Assembly: GCF_002240415.1 (NCBI RefSeq)
Contig: NZ_CP020028.1
Coordinates: 2,815,501-2,879,500 of the forward strand
Length of the DNA: 64,000 nt
DNA from: Paenibacillus kribbensis
Lineage (GTDB): Bacteria > Bacillota > Bacilli > Paenibacillales > Paenibacillaceae
Direction of reading: 5' to 3'
In this document: piece after piece, positions 27,945-36,470 of the stretch
Numbering within the stretch: the stretch's first letter is position 1
Layout of the letters: each line of letters opens with the position of its first letter
Made by a program: the position numbers and the translations under genes
Notes under the pieces: model-generated
Told to the model about the DNA's origin: nothing
Databases searched by the model: none
What the model saw: the letters and a program-made list of their open reading frames with translations, nothing else

Positions 27945-28637
27945 TTACAACACATGCTCCCGGTAGGCAACATCTACAACCTTCTTGGCTAAAATATAAG
28001 TTGGATCTATTACTTTAATCCCGTCTACTTCATTCAAGACAATTGGAATCTCTGTGCAAGCTGCAACAACGGCCTCCGTTCCTTTGGCAATCATCGTTTG
28101 AAATGCGTTCACCAATAAACGCTTGCCTTTTTCGATATGTCCAGCTTTTACTGAATAAATACCTTCCATTACGATAGCTTGTGTAATCTCATCAGGCTCC
28201 AACACAGTAATGCCTTTCTCACGGAGAGCGTTTTGATAAAGCAACGTTTTCAATGTACCGTCAGTCGCTAACAATGAGACACGTCTAATACCAGCTTCGC
28301 CTATGAAACTTGCAGTTTCTTTGGGCATATTAACAATCGGAGTCCTAACCGTTTCTTGAATGTCTTGCAGATAATAATGTGCAGTATTGCAAGCGATTAC
28401 AATCAAATCTGCACCGGCATCCTCCAATCTCTTGGCAGATTGTTTCATAAAGGGAAGGGGATCACTGCCTTTACCCATTATGGCTGATGTACGATCCGGA
28501 ATCTGAGGATAATTATCAACGATCATATGAATATGATCCTGGTCATTTTGGGCAGGGGTTAGTCGAATAATTTTGTTCATCAAATCGACTGTTGCGAGCG
28601 GCCCCATCCCTCCCATAATTCCAACAGTTTCTATCAT
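27945..28637 (-). CDS. Aspartate/glutamate racemase family protein
   Basis: 230 residues. 'MIETVGIMGGMGPLATVDLM' opens the fold, and the two catalytic Cys lie in 'VIACNTAHYY' (about residue 83) and 'VAACTEIPIVL' (about 193). This cofactor-independent family interconverts D- and L-aspartate. First gene of the racemase-aspartase-malic enzyme operon, so D-Asp imported by the nearby symporter could be fed to aspartase. GGAGGG stands before ATG 28637. Confidence 0.88.
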   Translation of the reverse strand: MIETVGIMGGMGPLATVDLMNKIIRLTPAQNDQDHIHMIVDNYPQIPDRTSAIMGKGSDPLPFMKQSAKRLEDAGADLIVIACNTAHYYLQDIQETVRTPIVNMPKETASFIGEAGIRRVSLLATDGTLKTLLYQNALREKGITVLEPDEITQAIVMEGIYSVKAGHIEKGKRLLVNAFQTMIAKGTEAVVAACTEIPIVLNEVDGIKVIDPTYILAKKVVDVAYREHVL

Positions 28638-28721
28638 GAAGATCCCTCCACTTTTTTCTTTTGCACATTAAGAGTATAAATCTTAAGTGGAAAGCAGTGT
28701 ATATCAAGAGAATTTATTCAA

Positions 28722-28740
28722 ATATAGAAATCCTATATAT
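28722..28740 (-). promoter_or_regulatory. Probable LysR-protein site before the racemase operon
   Basis: ATATAG-AAATC-CTATAT (28722-28738) is an inverted repeat with T-N11-A character and the same CTATATAG core as the site before the symporter gene. It lies about 85 bp upstream of the racemase start. Confidence 0.55.
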
Positions 28741-28779
28741 TGGGCAGAAACAATTGGAAAGCAATAAGGATAAAGTAAT

Positions 28780-30024
28780 TTATTTTTGAGTATCTGCTTT
28801 TCCATGATCAAACTGGCCTTCCCATTTGGCAATAACGACTGAAGCTATACCGTTACCTACCACGTTAACAACGGTTCTCGCCATATCGAGAATACGATCG
28901 ATTCCAGCAATCAGCGCAACACCTTCAACAGGGAGCCCTACGGAATTTACGGTAGCTAGCAGAACAACCAGGGAAGCGCCGGAAACACCAGCCATCCCTT
29001 TGGAGGTTAACATTAATACCACCACTATGCTGATCTGTGACCAGATCGGTAAATTAATACCATACATTTGTACAATAAATAGAGTAGCCAGCGATTGATA
29101 CAGTGCAGAGCCGGCCAAATTAAAAGTATATCCGGTAGGAACGACAAAGGATACAATCGATTTTGGGCATCCAAATTGTTCCATCTTAAGCATCAGTTTC
29201 GGTAGAACGGCTTCCGAGCTTGCGGTCGAGAAAGCCAGAATAATTTCATCCTTCAATAATTTTAAAATTTTCACAATGCTGGTGCCACACATTTTTGCTA
29301 CTATGCCTAATACGACAAGCACAAACACAAACATGGACAAATAGAGTATAATTACCAGTTTGCCAAGCGGTATTAAAGAGGAAATACCAAATTTAGCAAC
29401 TGTAACACCAATCAAAGCAAACACACCGAGAGGGGCCAATTTCATGATCTGATTGGTCATCCAGAACATCGCTTCAGAGACGGCTTCCAAAAAATGAATC
29501 ACCGGTTTACCTTTTTCACCAATTACAGAAATACCGACCCCAAACAGTACAGAGAAGAAAATGATGGCTAGCAAATCGCCGTTACCCATAGCTTGAACGA
29601 TGTTTGTCGGAACGATATTAACGAACGTGTCAGCCAGACTGTGATGACTAGCATTTTCTGCGGTATTTACATATTGGTGTATATCAGTTTTGGCCAGATG
29701 CGACATATCAATGCCTAATCCTGGTTTGAAAAAATTCCCCGCGAACAAACCTATAACTATTGCTACAGTAGTTATAATTTCAAAATACAGAATCGTTTTA
29801 AAGCCTATCTTCCCCAATTTTTTCATATCTCCAGAGCCCGCTATACCTACTACAAGAGAAGAAATGACAATAGGCAAAACAATCATTTTAATCAGACGGA
29901 TAAATACATCACCAATCGGCGTCAAAATGTCCGTTACTAGAGGATTTCCGTAGAAAATGGCACCCACTGCAATGCCTAGAGCCAATCCGATAAGTATTTG
30001 CCATGCTAGTCCTAACTTTTTCAT
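28780..30024 (-). CDS. gltP: Proton/sodium:glutamate-aspartate symporter
   Basis: 414 residues, DAACS family. 'AFSTASSEAVLPKLMLKMEQ' (Ser-rich HP1 loop), 'PTGYTFNLAGSALYQSLATL' (NMDGT-like region) and 'LTSKGMAGVSGASLVVL' (HP2) are present. It should import L/D-aspartate or glutamate for the downstream racemase and aspartase. It sits between the LysR gene and the racemase operon, with putative LysR-protein sites on both sides. Confidence 0.88.
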   Translation of the reverse strand: MKKLGLAWQILIGLALGIAVGAIFYGNPLVTDILTPIGDVFIRLIKMIVLPIVISSLVVGIAGSGDMKKLGKIGFKTILYFEIITTVAIVIGLFAGNFFKPGLGIDMSHLAKTDIHQYVNTAENASHHSLADTFVNIVPTNIVQAMGNGDLLAIIFFSVLFGVGISVIGEKGKPVIHFLEAVSEAMFWMTNQIMKLAPLGVFALIGVTVAKFGISSLIPLGKLVIILYLSMFVFVLVVLGIVAKMCGTSIVKILKLLKDEIILAFSTASSEAVLPKLMLKMEQFGCPKSIVSFVVPTGYTFNLAGSALYQSLATLFIVQMYGINLPIWSQISIVVVLMLTSKGMAGVSGASLVVLLATVNSVGLPVEGVALIAGIDRILDMARTVVNVVGNGIASVVIAKWEGQFDHGKADTQK

Positions 30025-30136
30025 CCTTAATCTTCATCCCCTATTCTTAGATTGCGGTCAGAAAAGTGTAATCGCTTACATTTATTTGGACCTGCAATTA
30101 TTCTAAATTATAGGGTGCCATATAGAAAATTAAATG

Positions 30137-30179
30137 TATTTTATTTCTATATAGGATAAATCTATATAGAAATAAAATA
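30137..30179 (-). promoter_or_regulatory. Large CTATATAG inverted repeat before gltP-type gene
   Basis: Perfect 18-bp arms (30137-30154 and 30162-30179) flank GATAAAT. Each arm holds the self-palindrome CTATATAG. There is no GC stem or directional T tract, so an operator is likelier than a terminator. A further half site, CATATAGAAA, is at 30118. This is the best candidate binding site for the LysR protein. Confidence 0.6.
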
Positions 30180-30233
30180 ATAGACAGTCGTTATATTCCC
30201 ATCAGTTGAAAACCCTAGACTAGTTATAGTCAG

Positions 30234-31097
30234 CTATTTTTTTATAAAATATTCTATATATGCAGGTTTATGGTTTCCTTTTGCGTAGATAAAGTCAATT
30301 TTTACATCGAATCTCCCGGATGAGACTAATGGCACACGGAATAACTGCCCGCTTTCCAGTTCTTTCTTCACACAATGCTCCGGTAAAAAGCTAATTCCCA
30401 TGCCATTTACCACTAAATTTTTTGCAGCCTCCATACTATCCACTTCAAGAACCACATTTGGCTTTAGATTTTTAGATTCAAACAAGCCATAAATCATAAG
30501 CCAGTCTACCGATCCATAATCAAAAAAGATGAGCGGTTCTTCACTGACTTCTTCAATAGTTACTTGACTATTGAGCAATAGGGGATGGTTGATAGGGACA
30601 AACAATCCGATTGGATCATGACGAAATATCTCTGATTCAATTTGGGGATGTGTAACTGTTCGAACCATTCCGAAATCCACCTCGTTGTTAAGAACCTTGT
30701 CTAATATATCATTAGAATGTCCGGTTAGAATTTTAACGTTCACATTGGGGAATTTAGTTTTAAAAGCGGGAAGAATTTCAGGGATAATGAAATTCGCGAT
30801 GGAGGTAGCACATCCAATTTTCAATTTATCAACCGTAAGTATTGGTTGGTGCAACATTAATTTGGCTTCCTGATAAGATTGTAAAATGTTTTGTGCATAT
30901 GGTAAAAACGACTTACCCTTTTCATTTATTGAGATTTGCTTCCCAGAACGATGAAATAATTCCGCATTAAGCTCACGTTCCAGGGAGTGAATACGGGCAG
31001 TTACAGAAGGCTGGGTAAGATAAAGTGCCTCTGCTGCTTTAACAAAACTCCCTAAATGAACAGCATAGACGAATGCCTCAATATTTTCTATATTCAA
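30234..31097 (-). CDS. LysR-family regulator of the aspartate cluster
   Basis: About 288 residues. The N-terminal HTH is 'GSFVKAAEALYLTQPSVTAR' and the effector domain starts at about residue 88 ('LKIGCATSIANFIIPEILPA'). A TTG (31097) placed after AGAAGGGTGG gives 'NIENIEAFVYAVHLGSF', the usual LysR beginning; the ATG at 31121 would overlap the ribosome binding site. Same strand as the cluster it probably controls. Ligand presumably aspartate or a derived C4-acid. Confidence 0.85.
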   Translation of the reverse strand: MNIENIEAFVYAVHLGSFVKAAEALYLTQPSVTARIHSLERELNAELFHRSGKQISINEKGKSFLPYAQNILQSYQEAKLMLHQPILTVDKLKIGCATSIANFIIPEILPAFKTKFPNVNVKILTGHSNDILDKVLNNEVDFGMVRTVTHPQIESEIFRHDPIGLFVPINHPLLLNSQVTIEEVSEEPLIFFDYGSVDWLMIYGLFESKNLKPNVVLEVDSMEAAKNLVVNGMGISFLPEHCVKKELESGQLFRVPLVSSGRFDVKIDFIYAKGNHKPAYIEYFIKK

Positions 31098-31158
31098 AAC
31101 GATAACCACCCTTCTTCTCATCTAATCTTTTTTTAGAGACTTTCCACATTCATACTCC

Positions 31159-31175
31159 TATGCTAATATAGCATA
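31159..31175. promoter_or_regulatory. Palindrome upstream of lysR
   Basis: TATGCTA-ATA-TAGCATA lies 62 bp before the lysR start. It may be the autoregulatory site, though its sequence differs from the CTATATAG sites. Confidence 0.4.
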
Positions 31176-31255
31176 TCCTTATCTGTCTTTCTCGATTAAT
31201 TATTTTCATTTTATTACCAGAAAATTACCAACTACAGATGAGCTAAGAACAATAC

Positions 31256-31283
31256 AAAAAGCCGCCATTATGGCGACTTCTTA
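31256..31283 (-). terminator. Terminator of the sugar ABC/DUF4091 operon
   Basis: AAGCCGCCA-TTA-TGGCGACTT with one mismatch; the minus-strand side is followed by TTTTTG. Related to hairpins at 18105 and 11772. Confidence 0.65.
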
Positions 31284-31342
31284 GATGTGTATATTATTTC
31301 TATTTTTTACTTTTTTAGAGTTTCCTTTTCCCTATAGCGGAC

Positions 31343-33055
31343 TTAATTTTCCCGAAGCCGTTGCTCGATCTGTTTATTAATCTTATTGCGTAAATGCAGC
31401 AGATAATCCGCAGACCGTGGATAACAGGAAAAAGTCAGTTCTTGCTGCAAATCCTCCCCAATCAGCGACAGCACGAATTCCCTGCTGCTCAGGCTCTCCA
31501 AATATTGCAGTGCACGCAAATCCGTCAGTGCATCCTGCAGCACCACCAGCCTTAAAGATTCCAGCGCAGTACCGTCCTCAGAAGGATATACCAGAAAACT
31601 GTCTCCAGAAGGAAAAGTATCAAGGGCAGCCGTATCCACATATGGGTTCAGCTTTTTCAGAGAATACTGGGAATTATAGAAATTGAATCCCCAATGCAAA
31701 AATCCCTTGATCCGGTATTTGTACATTTGAACGCCCAAAATACGGTTGCGTGAGGAGGGCATGGCCAAAAATCGATTACTGACATGCAGATTTTGACCGC
31801 AGCAATAATACACCCACAAATTGGAGGCACCTTCATCAATAAAGTTGTGGATCGTATCGCTTCCGGCCACCGGCTGGTCAATAATCCCCCGGCGATAAAA
31901 TTCCACATCACTGATAGCATCTATAATTGGAAAGCCTTCGAGATAAGGAGCAACGAATTGTTTGGCCTCCAGATAGGTGTGCAGGTTGCCGGCCACCGGC
32001 TCATCAGAGATATGAAACAATGAACGTTCAGCAATGCCTAGCTGGTGCAGTCGTTCCGTAAGCGCCGGCAAAAACGCTGCTAGAAAGCTGCGAAACTCTG
32101 GATCATTTGCTGGTGTATGCCAGCCGAAGCGCTGCTCGGGAACACCACCAACCTCAACGATGATCTTAGGAGCATACTTTGCTCCCCATTGACTGAACAA
32201 ATGCGCCATTTCAAAATGGGTAATGCCCACCGCTTCGGATATCTGCACCCATTTGTCCAGCTTATCAAAGCCAAATCGGTAGCCGTTCACATCATATGAA
32301 ACGTCCACAAGCTGTATCGTGGTGCGTTCATTACCTATAAACGTATCCAATGGAGGCGTAAACAGCGGGGTCAGCAGCACATTGATCCCCCGTTTGGCCG
32401 CCGTTTGAATAAAGTTGCCCAGAATGCGCCAGTGTTCTTCCCCAAACACCTCAACACCGTAGTAATCCGCCAAACAATCCCCATGAAGCCACTCGGTATG
32501 AAGCAACTGTTGCTCCGGTAGTACCCCCTCCATAATATGGATGGTCATCCGTTGACGGTTTACTACTGTACCGTCCGTAGCTGTAAACTGAATTATAACC
32601 GGATATTTCCCCGCTTTTGCAGCCTTTGGAACCGTCACCTCAATCCACAGACTCCTCCACTGATACGGTATGAACTGAAGCATTCCGTCAAAAGGCTTAA
32701 GCACATCCGGGAACAGCCCTGCTTCGGTCGTCAAATAATGATCATCCGTTTCAGCATAGGCTGGGTACATAGACGGAACGCATTTGACCTGGCGCACGTT
32801 CACTAGATCACTGATTGGCGACAGCACCTCCACCTTGACCAGTGGATTTTTGGGCAATTGAACCGTCGCTTCCATCTGGCTCATATGATACGGACGCGTA
32901 TAACGGTAAGCCAACTGGTAGGATATCGATTCATTTTTCAGCAAACCCAGCTCGTGCACTTCGGCCAGTTCCAGTGGCTTGTTAACCGGAAAAACCTTTT
33001 CGAGCGAACTGATTTGACGTACATCAAAATACTGTGGATCAAATGAAACAGTCAT
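31343..33055 (-). CDS. DUF4091 (glycosidase-like) protein
   Basis: 570 residues without a signal peptide. An N-terminal beta domain (about 1-175) precedes a TIM-barrel-like region with 'FEMAHLFSQWGAKYAP' and 'LFHISDEPVAGNLHTY', where 'HISDEP' is the family's conserved acid motif. DUF4091 proteins are usually found in glycan-use loci, but their reaction is not established. Terminal gene of the operon with the sugar ABC transporter, so it may process the imported saccharide in the cytoplasm. Confidence 0.8.
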   Translation of the reverse strand: MTVSFDPQYFDVRQISSLEKVFPVNKPLELAEVHELGLLKNESISYQLAYRYTRPYHMSQMEATVQLPKNPLVKVEVLSPISDLVNVRQVKCVPSMYPAYAETDDHYLTTEAGLFPDVLKPFDGMLQFIPYQWRSLWIEVTVPKAAKAGKYPVIIQFTATDGTVVNRQRMTIHIMEGVLPEQQLLHTEWLHGDCLADYYGVEVFGEEHWRILGNFIQTAAKRGINVLLTPLFTPPLDTFIGNERTTIQLVDVSYDVNGYRFGFDKLDKWVQISEAVGITHFEMAHLFSQWGAKYAPKIIVEVGGVPEQRFGWHTPANDPEFRSFLAAFLPALTERLHQLGIAERSLFHISDEPVAGNLHTYLEAKQFVAPYLEGFPIIDAISDVEFYRRGIIDQPVAGSDTIHNFIDEGASNLWVYYCCGQNLHVSNRFLAMPSSRNRILGVQMYKYRIKGFLHWGFNFYNSQYSLKKLNPYVDTAALDTFPSGDSFLVYPSEDGTALESLRLVVLQDALTDLRALQYLESLSSREFVLSLIGEDLQQELTFSCYPRSADYLLHLRNKINKQIEQRLREN

Positions 33056-33085
33056 AAATTCTCTCCTCCATGGGCCGGTTGGTAA

Positions 33086-33919
33086 CTATCCTTTGATGCC
33101 GCTCAATGCAATTCCTTGAATAAATTGCCGTTGTAGTACCTGATAAAGCAGGAACGGCGGCAAAAAAGTCAGCAATGAGCCAGCCATGACCAATCCATAG
33201 TTGGTTGTGTAATTGCCCTTTAGAATAGACAGTGCAAGCGGCAGTGTCCGCATCCCCTGGTCAGTAGTAATGACAAGAGGCCAAATAAAGTCATTCCATG
33301 TCGTAATAAACGTAAAAATCGTCAACGCTACAATGGCGGGCCGCAGCAACGGCAATACAATACTCATAAATTTACGTATTTCACCAGAGCCATCCATGTC
33401 CGCAGCCGCAAGCAGTTCATCCGGCACCTCTTTCATAAACTGCCGCAGTAAAAACACGCCAAAAGCGTTAATAACGGGCAAAACAAGCCCAATATACGTA
33501 TTGAGCATATTCAGTTCTCTGATCAACATAAACTGTGGAATCAGCGTAGCCTGACTGGGCACCATCAGCGTCACAATGTATAGGAAGAACAGCGTCCGCT
33601 TGCCAGTAAACTGCTTTTTGGCAAACCCGTAAGCGGCCATTGCCGAGATAATCGCATTGAGTGCGCACGCCAGACCAGAAGCGATTATACTGTTTTCCAA
33701 GTAACGAAAAAAATGAAAATGAATGAGGACGCGCCGGTAATTTTCCAATCCAAGGTCGGCAGGCTTCCATTGCAAAGAAAGCGTGCTGGATTGGGTGAGT
33801 GATAAATAGGCCATATACAGAAACGGAAGCAGCGCGAGTGCACTGAGAGCAGCCAGGACAACTGCCATGAAAATTCGAGTGTACCCAACAAAGTAGAGCT
33901 CTCGCGTATTTTGACTCAT
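33086..33919 (-). CDS. Carbohydrate ABC transporter permease (MalG type)
   Basis: 277 residues with six helices. The inner loop 'EVPDELLAAADMDGSGEIRK' carries the EAA motif that docks the ATPase. ATG 33919 after AAGGAGG is the start; the frame open to 34207 overlaps the upstream permease and is not used. It pairs with the preceding permease in one CUT1-type importer. No ATPase gene lies in the operon, so a shared MsmX-like ATPase elsewhere must serve it. Confidence 0.92.
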   Translation of the reverse strand: MSQNTRELYFVGYTRIFMAVVLAALSALALLPFLYMAYLSLTQSSTLSLQWKPADLGLENYRRVLIHFHFFRYLENSIIASGLACALNAIISAMAAYGFAKKQFTGKRTLFFLYIVTLMVPSQATLIPQFMLIRELNMLNTYIGLVLPVINAFGVFLLRQFMKEVPDELLAAADMDGSGEIRKFMSIVLPLLRPAIVALTIFTFITTWNDFIWPLVITTDQGMRTLPLALSILKGNYTTNYGLVMAGSLLTFLPPFLLYQVLQRQFIQGIALSGIKG

Positions 33920-34800
33920 AGCTGTGCCTCCTTGTCTCGGCCAAACAACAAGCGCTGCAGCATCGTAATAACCATGATAAGGCATAAAAAGAGCACCGAG
34001 ATCGCACTTGCATAACCCATACTGAGATCCTTGAAGGCTGATCGGTAAATCGTCAGCACCAGTGTCACCGTAGATCTTCCGGGCCCACCACCAGTCATCG
34101 TATAAACCAGATCGAACACCTGAAATGCCCAGATCGTCCCAAGCGTTACAACCAGAACCGTAATGGGCCGGAGCAGTGGTACCGTAATGTGCCAAAATCG
34201 GTACCACGCGCTCGCTCCGTCTACATTTGCGGCTTCATACAAGCTGGCAGGAATATTCAGTATGCCTGCATAGTATAGGACCAGAAAATATCCGATATTT
34301 TTCCACACGGTAATCAAAGCGACACTTACAAGCGCCGTTTGCGTCGTTCCCAGCCAGTTCACCTTGGGAATGCTCAAACCGTCCAGCAGCGTATTGACCA
34401 TCCCTCCGTCTGTCATCAACAAAATGGACCAGACTGTGCCGATCAGAATTGTCGAGGAAATGACCGGGACAAACAGCGATCCTCTAACAAATCGGCTAAA
34501 ACGCCCCTGAAATTTCGCATGTAAAACCTCGGCAATAAGCAACGCCAGCACCGTCTGCAGCGGAACAACAAGCAAGGTGAATAACAGCGTATTTTTCACG
34601 GATGCCGCTACAAAGGGATCTGATAACAGATAACCGTAATTTCTCAAACCAATCCATTCCGGTTGCTGAATCATATTGTACTTTGTGAAGCTGAGCAGTA
34701 CCGTCAACACAATCGGAATGATAGAGAACACCAGTATAAGCAAAAAACTGGGTAATACGAACAGCCTCCCTGTCCAAGCATCTATCGTTTTGTGTTTCAT
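33916..34800 (-). CDS. Carbohydrate ABC transporter permease (MalF/UgpA type)
   Basis: About 294 residues with six helices; 'IPASLYEAANVDGASAWYRF' is the EAA loop. Start ATG 34800 after GAGGGG. It overlaps the next permease gene by four bases (ATGA), which indicates coupled translation. Inner-membrane half of the importer fed by the binding protein upstream. Confidence 0.92.
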   Translation of the reverse strand: MKHKTIDAWTGRLFVLPSFLLILVFSIIPIVLTVLLSFTKYNMIQQPEWIGLRNYGYLLSDPFVAASVKNTLLFTLLVVPLQTVLALLIAEVLHAKFQGRFSRFVRGSLFVPVISSTILIGTVWSILLMTDGGMVNTLLDGLSIPKVNWLGTTQTALVSVALITVWKNIGYFLVLYYAGILNIPASLYEAANVDGASAWYRFWHITVPLLRPITVLVVTLGTIWAFQVFDLVYTMTGGGPGRSTVTLVLTIYRSAFKDLSMGYASAISVLFLCLIMVITMLQRLLFGRDKEAQL

Positions 34801-34832
34801 TTCTTCCCCTCGCTTAGCACGGATCAACCATT

Positions 34833-36158
34833 TTATCTGTTATAAATACTTTTAGCATACTGGGCGGTATCCTTCTGTACTTCTTCCGGAGTAAGCTGCC
34901 CCAAAATCATCAGCTGTAGATTTTTGTACAATGCGTCATATATTTTGCTTGAGCCGTCAATCGGCGTTAACGTGTGAAATAATTGCGAATCCTTGGTATA
35001 CAGCTTCTCAAATTTGGCATTATCATAGTACTTTTCGTTTTTGGAAATAGGAGGAGCGCTATAGATCACCTGATGATATGCTTCCATCACCTCGGGACTC
35101 GTCAAAAACTTGATCAGTTCTGCCGCAAGTTCCTTATTTTTGGCTGTGCGCAGCATGACCAGTGAGTCGGCCGCCGCGAAGGTCCCGCCCTGCTTTTGTG
35201 TTAGCGATGTTGTATAATCCCAGTTTATTCCTGCTTTATCGAGATCCGCGCTTAAGCTCGTTCCCATAATAGCCATTGCCGCCTTACCTTCAGGCAATAA
35301 TGATTTGAGATCCTGTGTCGTGAGCGAGGTGGCCGCATCCGGAATGATCTTGTAGGTATGCTTCAAATCATTAAGAAATTTTATGGCTTTTAGCGCTTCA
35401 GGACTGTCCAGGGTCAATTCGGTCCCTTCCTTATTGAAAAGCTCGCCTCCAGCTTGCCACAAATACGGATAAAACGAGTGGTTAAGTCCGGTTATGGAAG
35501 GCTCACCCCATTCTTGTACAAAAGCGTACACCTCAGGGCTGTCCTGTTGAATTTTCTTGGCATAGGCAACGAGATCATCCCACGTTTTCGGAGGCTCGGT
35601 AAAACCCGATTTTCTGAGAATGTCCATATTGGCATACAGTACACTGACATTCCCCACAATGATAGGAACAGTATACTGTTTTCCCGCCACGGTCCCCTTA
35701 TCCCAGTAAATATAATTATCCTTTTCTTCCTGTGTAAAATAATCATCAAGCGGTTCCAGCGTACCGAGCTTGATATAATCGCTCAGCATTTCCATATACA
35801 TATAACCGACATCCGGTCCATTTTCCGATGAAATAGCCGTCAAATATCGTTCTTCATAGTTGGACCACGGAATAATCTCCAGCTCAACTTTTGCATGATG
35901 GGTCTTCTCGAACTTATCAAGCTGCTTCCGCCAAAATGTTTCATCAGAAACATCACCGGTAGAAAATGGAGGCAGCCATACCTTAATCGTTTCCACCGCT
36001 TCATTGTTGCCAGCGCTTGCCCCCTTCTGTTCGTTGTTGGTCGATTGGGCCCCACCTCCCGACGAACAGGCGGCAAGAACGAGCAAGAATGCATGTAGTA
36101 ACAACAGCATCTTGCCAAACTTGACCGTACGCTTCGCGGCACCGTACTTCTTCTTCAT
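34833..36158 (-). CDS. Extracellular sugar-binding lipoprotein
   Basis: About 441 residues. A basic signal peptide ends in the lipobox LAAC followed by 'SSGGGAQSTNNEQ'. 'VWLPPFSTGD', 'FEKTHHAKVELEIIPWSNYE' and 'NGPDVGYMYMEML' mark a family 1 (UgpB/MalE) solute-binding protein. First gene of the operon; its substrate is probably an oligosaccharide. Start ATG 36158 or 36170; the GGGGG before them favours 36158. Confidence 0.9.
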   Translation of the reverse strand: MKKKYGAAKRTVKFGKMLLLLHAFLLVLAACSSGGGAQSTNNEQKGASAGNNEAVETIKVWLPPFSTGDVSDETFWRKQLDKFEKTHHAKVELEIIPWSNYEERYLTAISSENGPDVGYMYMEMLSDYIKLGTLEPLDDYFTQEEKDNYIYWDKGTVAGKQYTVPIIVGNVSVLYANMDILRKSGFTEPPKTWDDLVAYAKKIQQDSPEVYAFVQEWGEPSITGLNHSFYPYLWQAGGELFNKEGTELTLDSPEALKAIKFLNDLKHTYKIIPDAATSLTTQDLKSLLPEGKAAMAIMGTSLSADLDKAGINWDYTTSLTQKQGGTFAAADSLVMLRTAKNKELAAELIKFLTSPEVMEAYHQVIYSAPPISKNEKYYDNAKFEKLYTKDSQLFHTLTPIDGSSKIYDALYKNLQLMILGQLTPEEVQKDTAQYAKSIYNR

Positions 36159-36305
36159 GAAATCCCCCACATCCTTCTCTGATTAATAGGTCTTGCGTGA
36201 TAACGATTATAGAAAGGGCTCACGAAGCCTGTCAACGAAGACAGAGCAGTGCAAAAATCGTTAATTTCCTTCGGCCGTAACTGCATCATTTGCATATAAA
36301 AAGCA

Positions 36306-36332
36306 AAAAAATGAGGTTATTCCTCATTTTTT
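36306..36332. terminator. Terminator-like hairpin between regulator and ABC operon
   Basis: AAAAAATGAGG-TTATT-CCTCATTTTTT reads as a terminator on either strand and would separate the YesN-type gene from the ABC operon. The 36159-36470 gap also holds TGATAACGATTATA (36197), which only loosely resembles a cre site. Confidence 0.65.
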
Positions 36333-36470
36333 CGACTATAAATCCTGGTATTCTCATAGTAATTAACAAAATAGTTCGCTTATCCGTTACCATAACGATT
36401 CTGAGGTGGCGCCATGTCCGAAATTGTATATCCTCCACACAAATTGTAAATCAGCACGGATTCCCGAATG

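Noticed and set aside
30137..30179. Long inverted repeat read as a rho-independent terminator of lysR
   Set aside because: The stem is almost all A/T, and related sequence lies before the racemase operon; operator is the better reading.
33920..34207. N-terminal extension of the MalG-type permease
   Set aside because: Overlaps the coding part of the upstream permease in another frame; a good ribosome binding site exists for ATG 33919.
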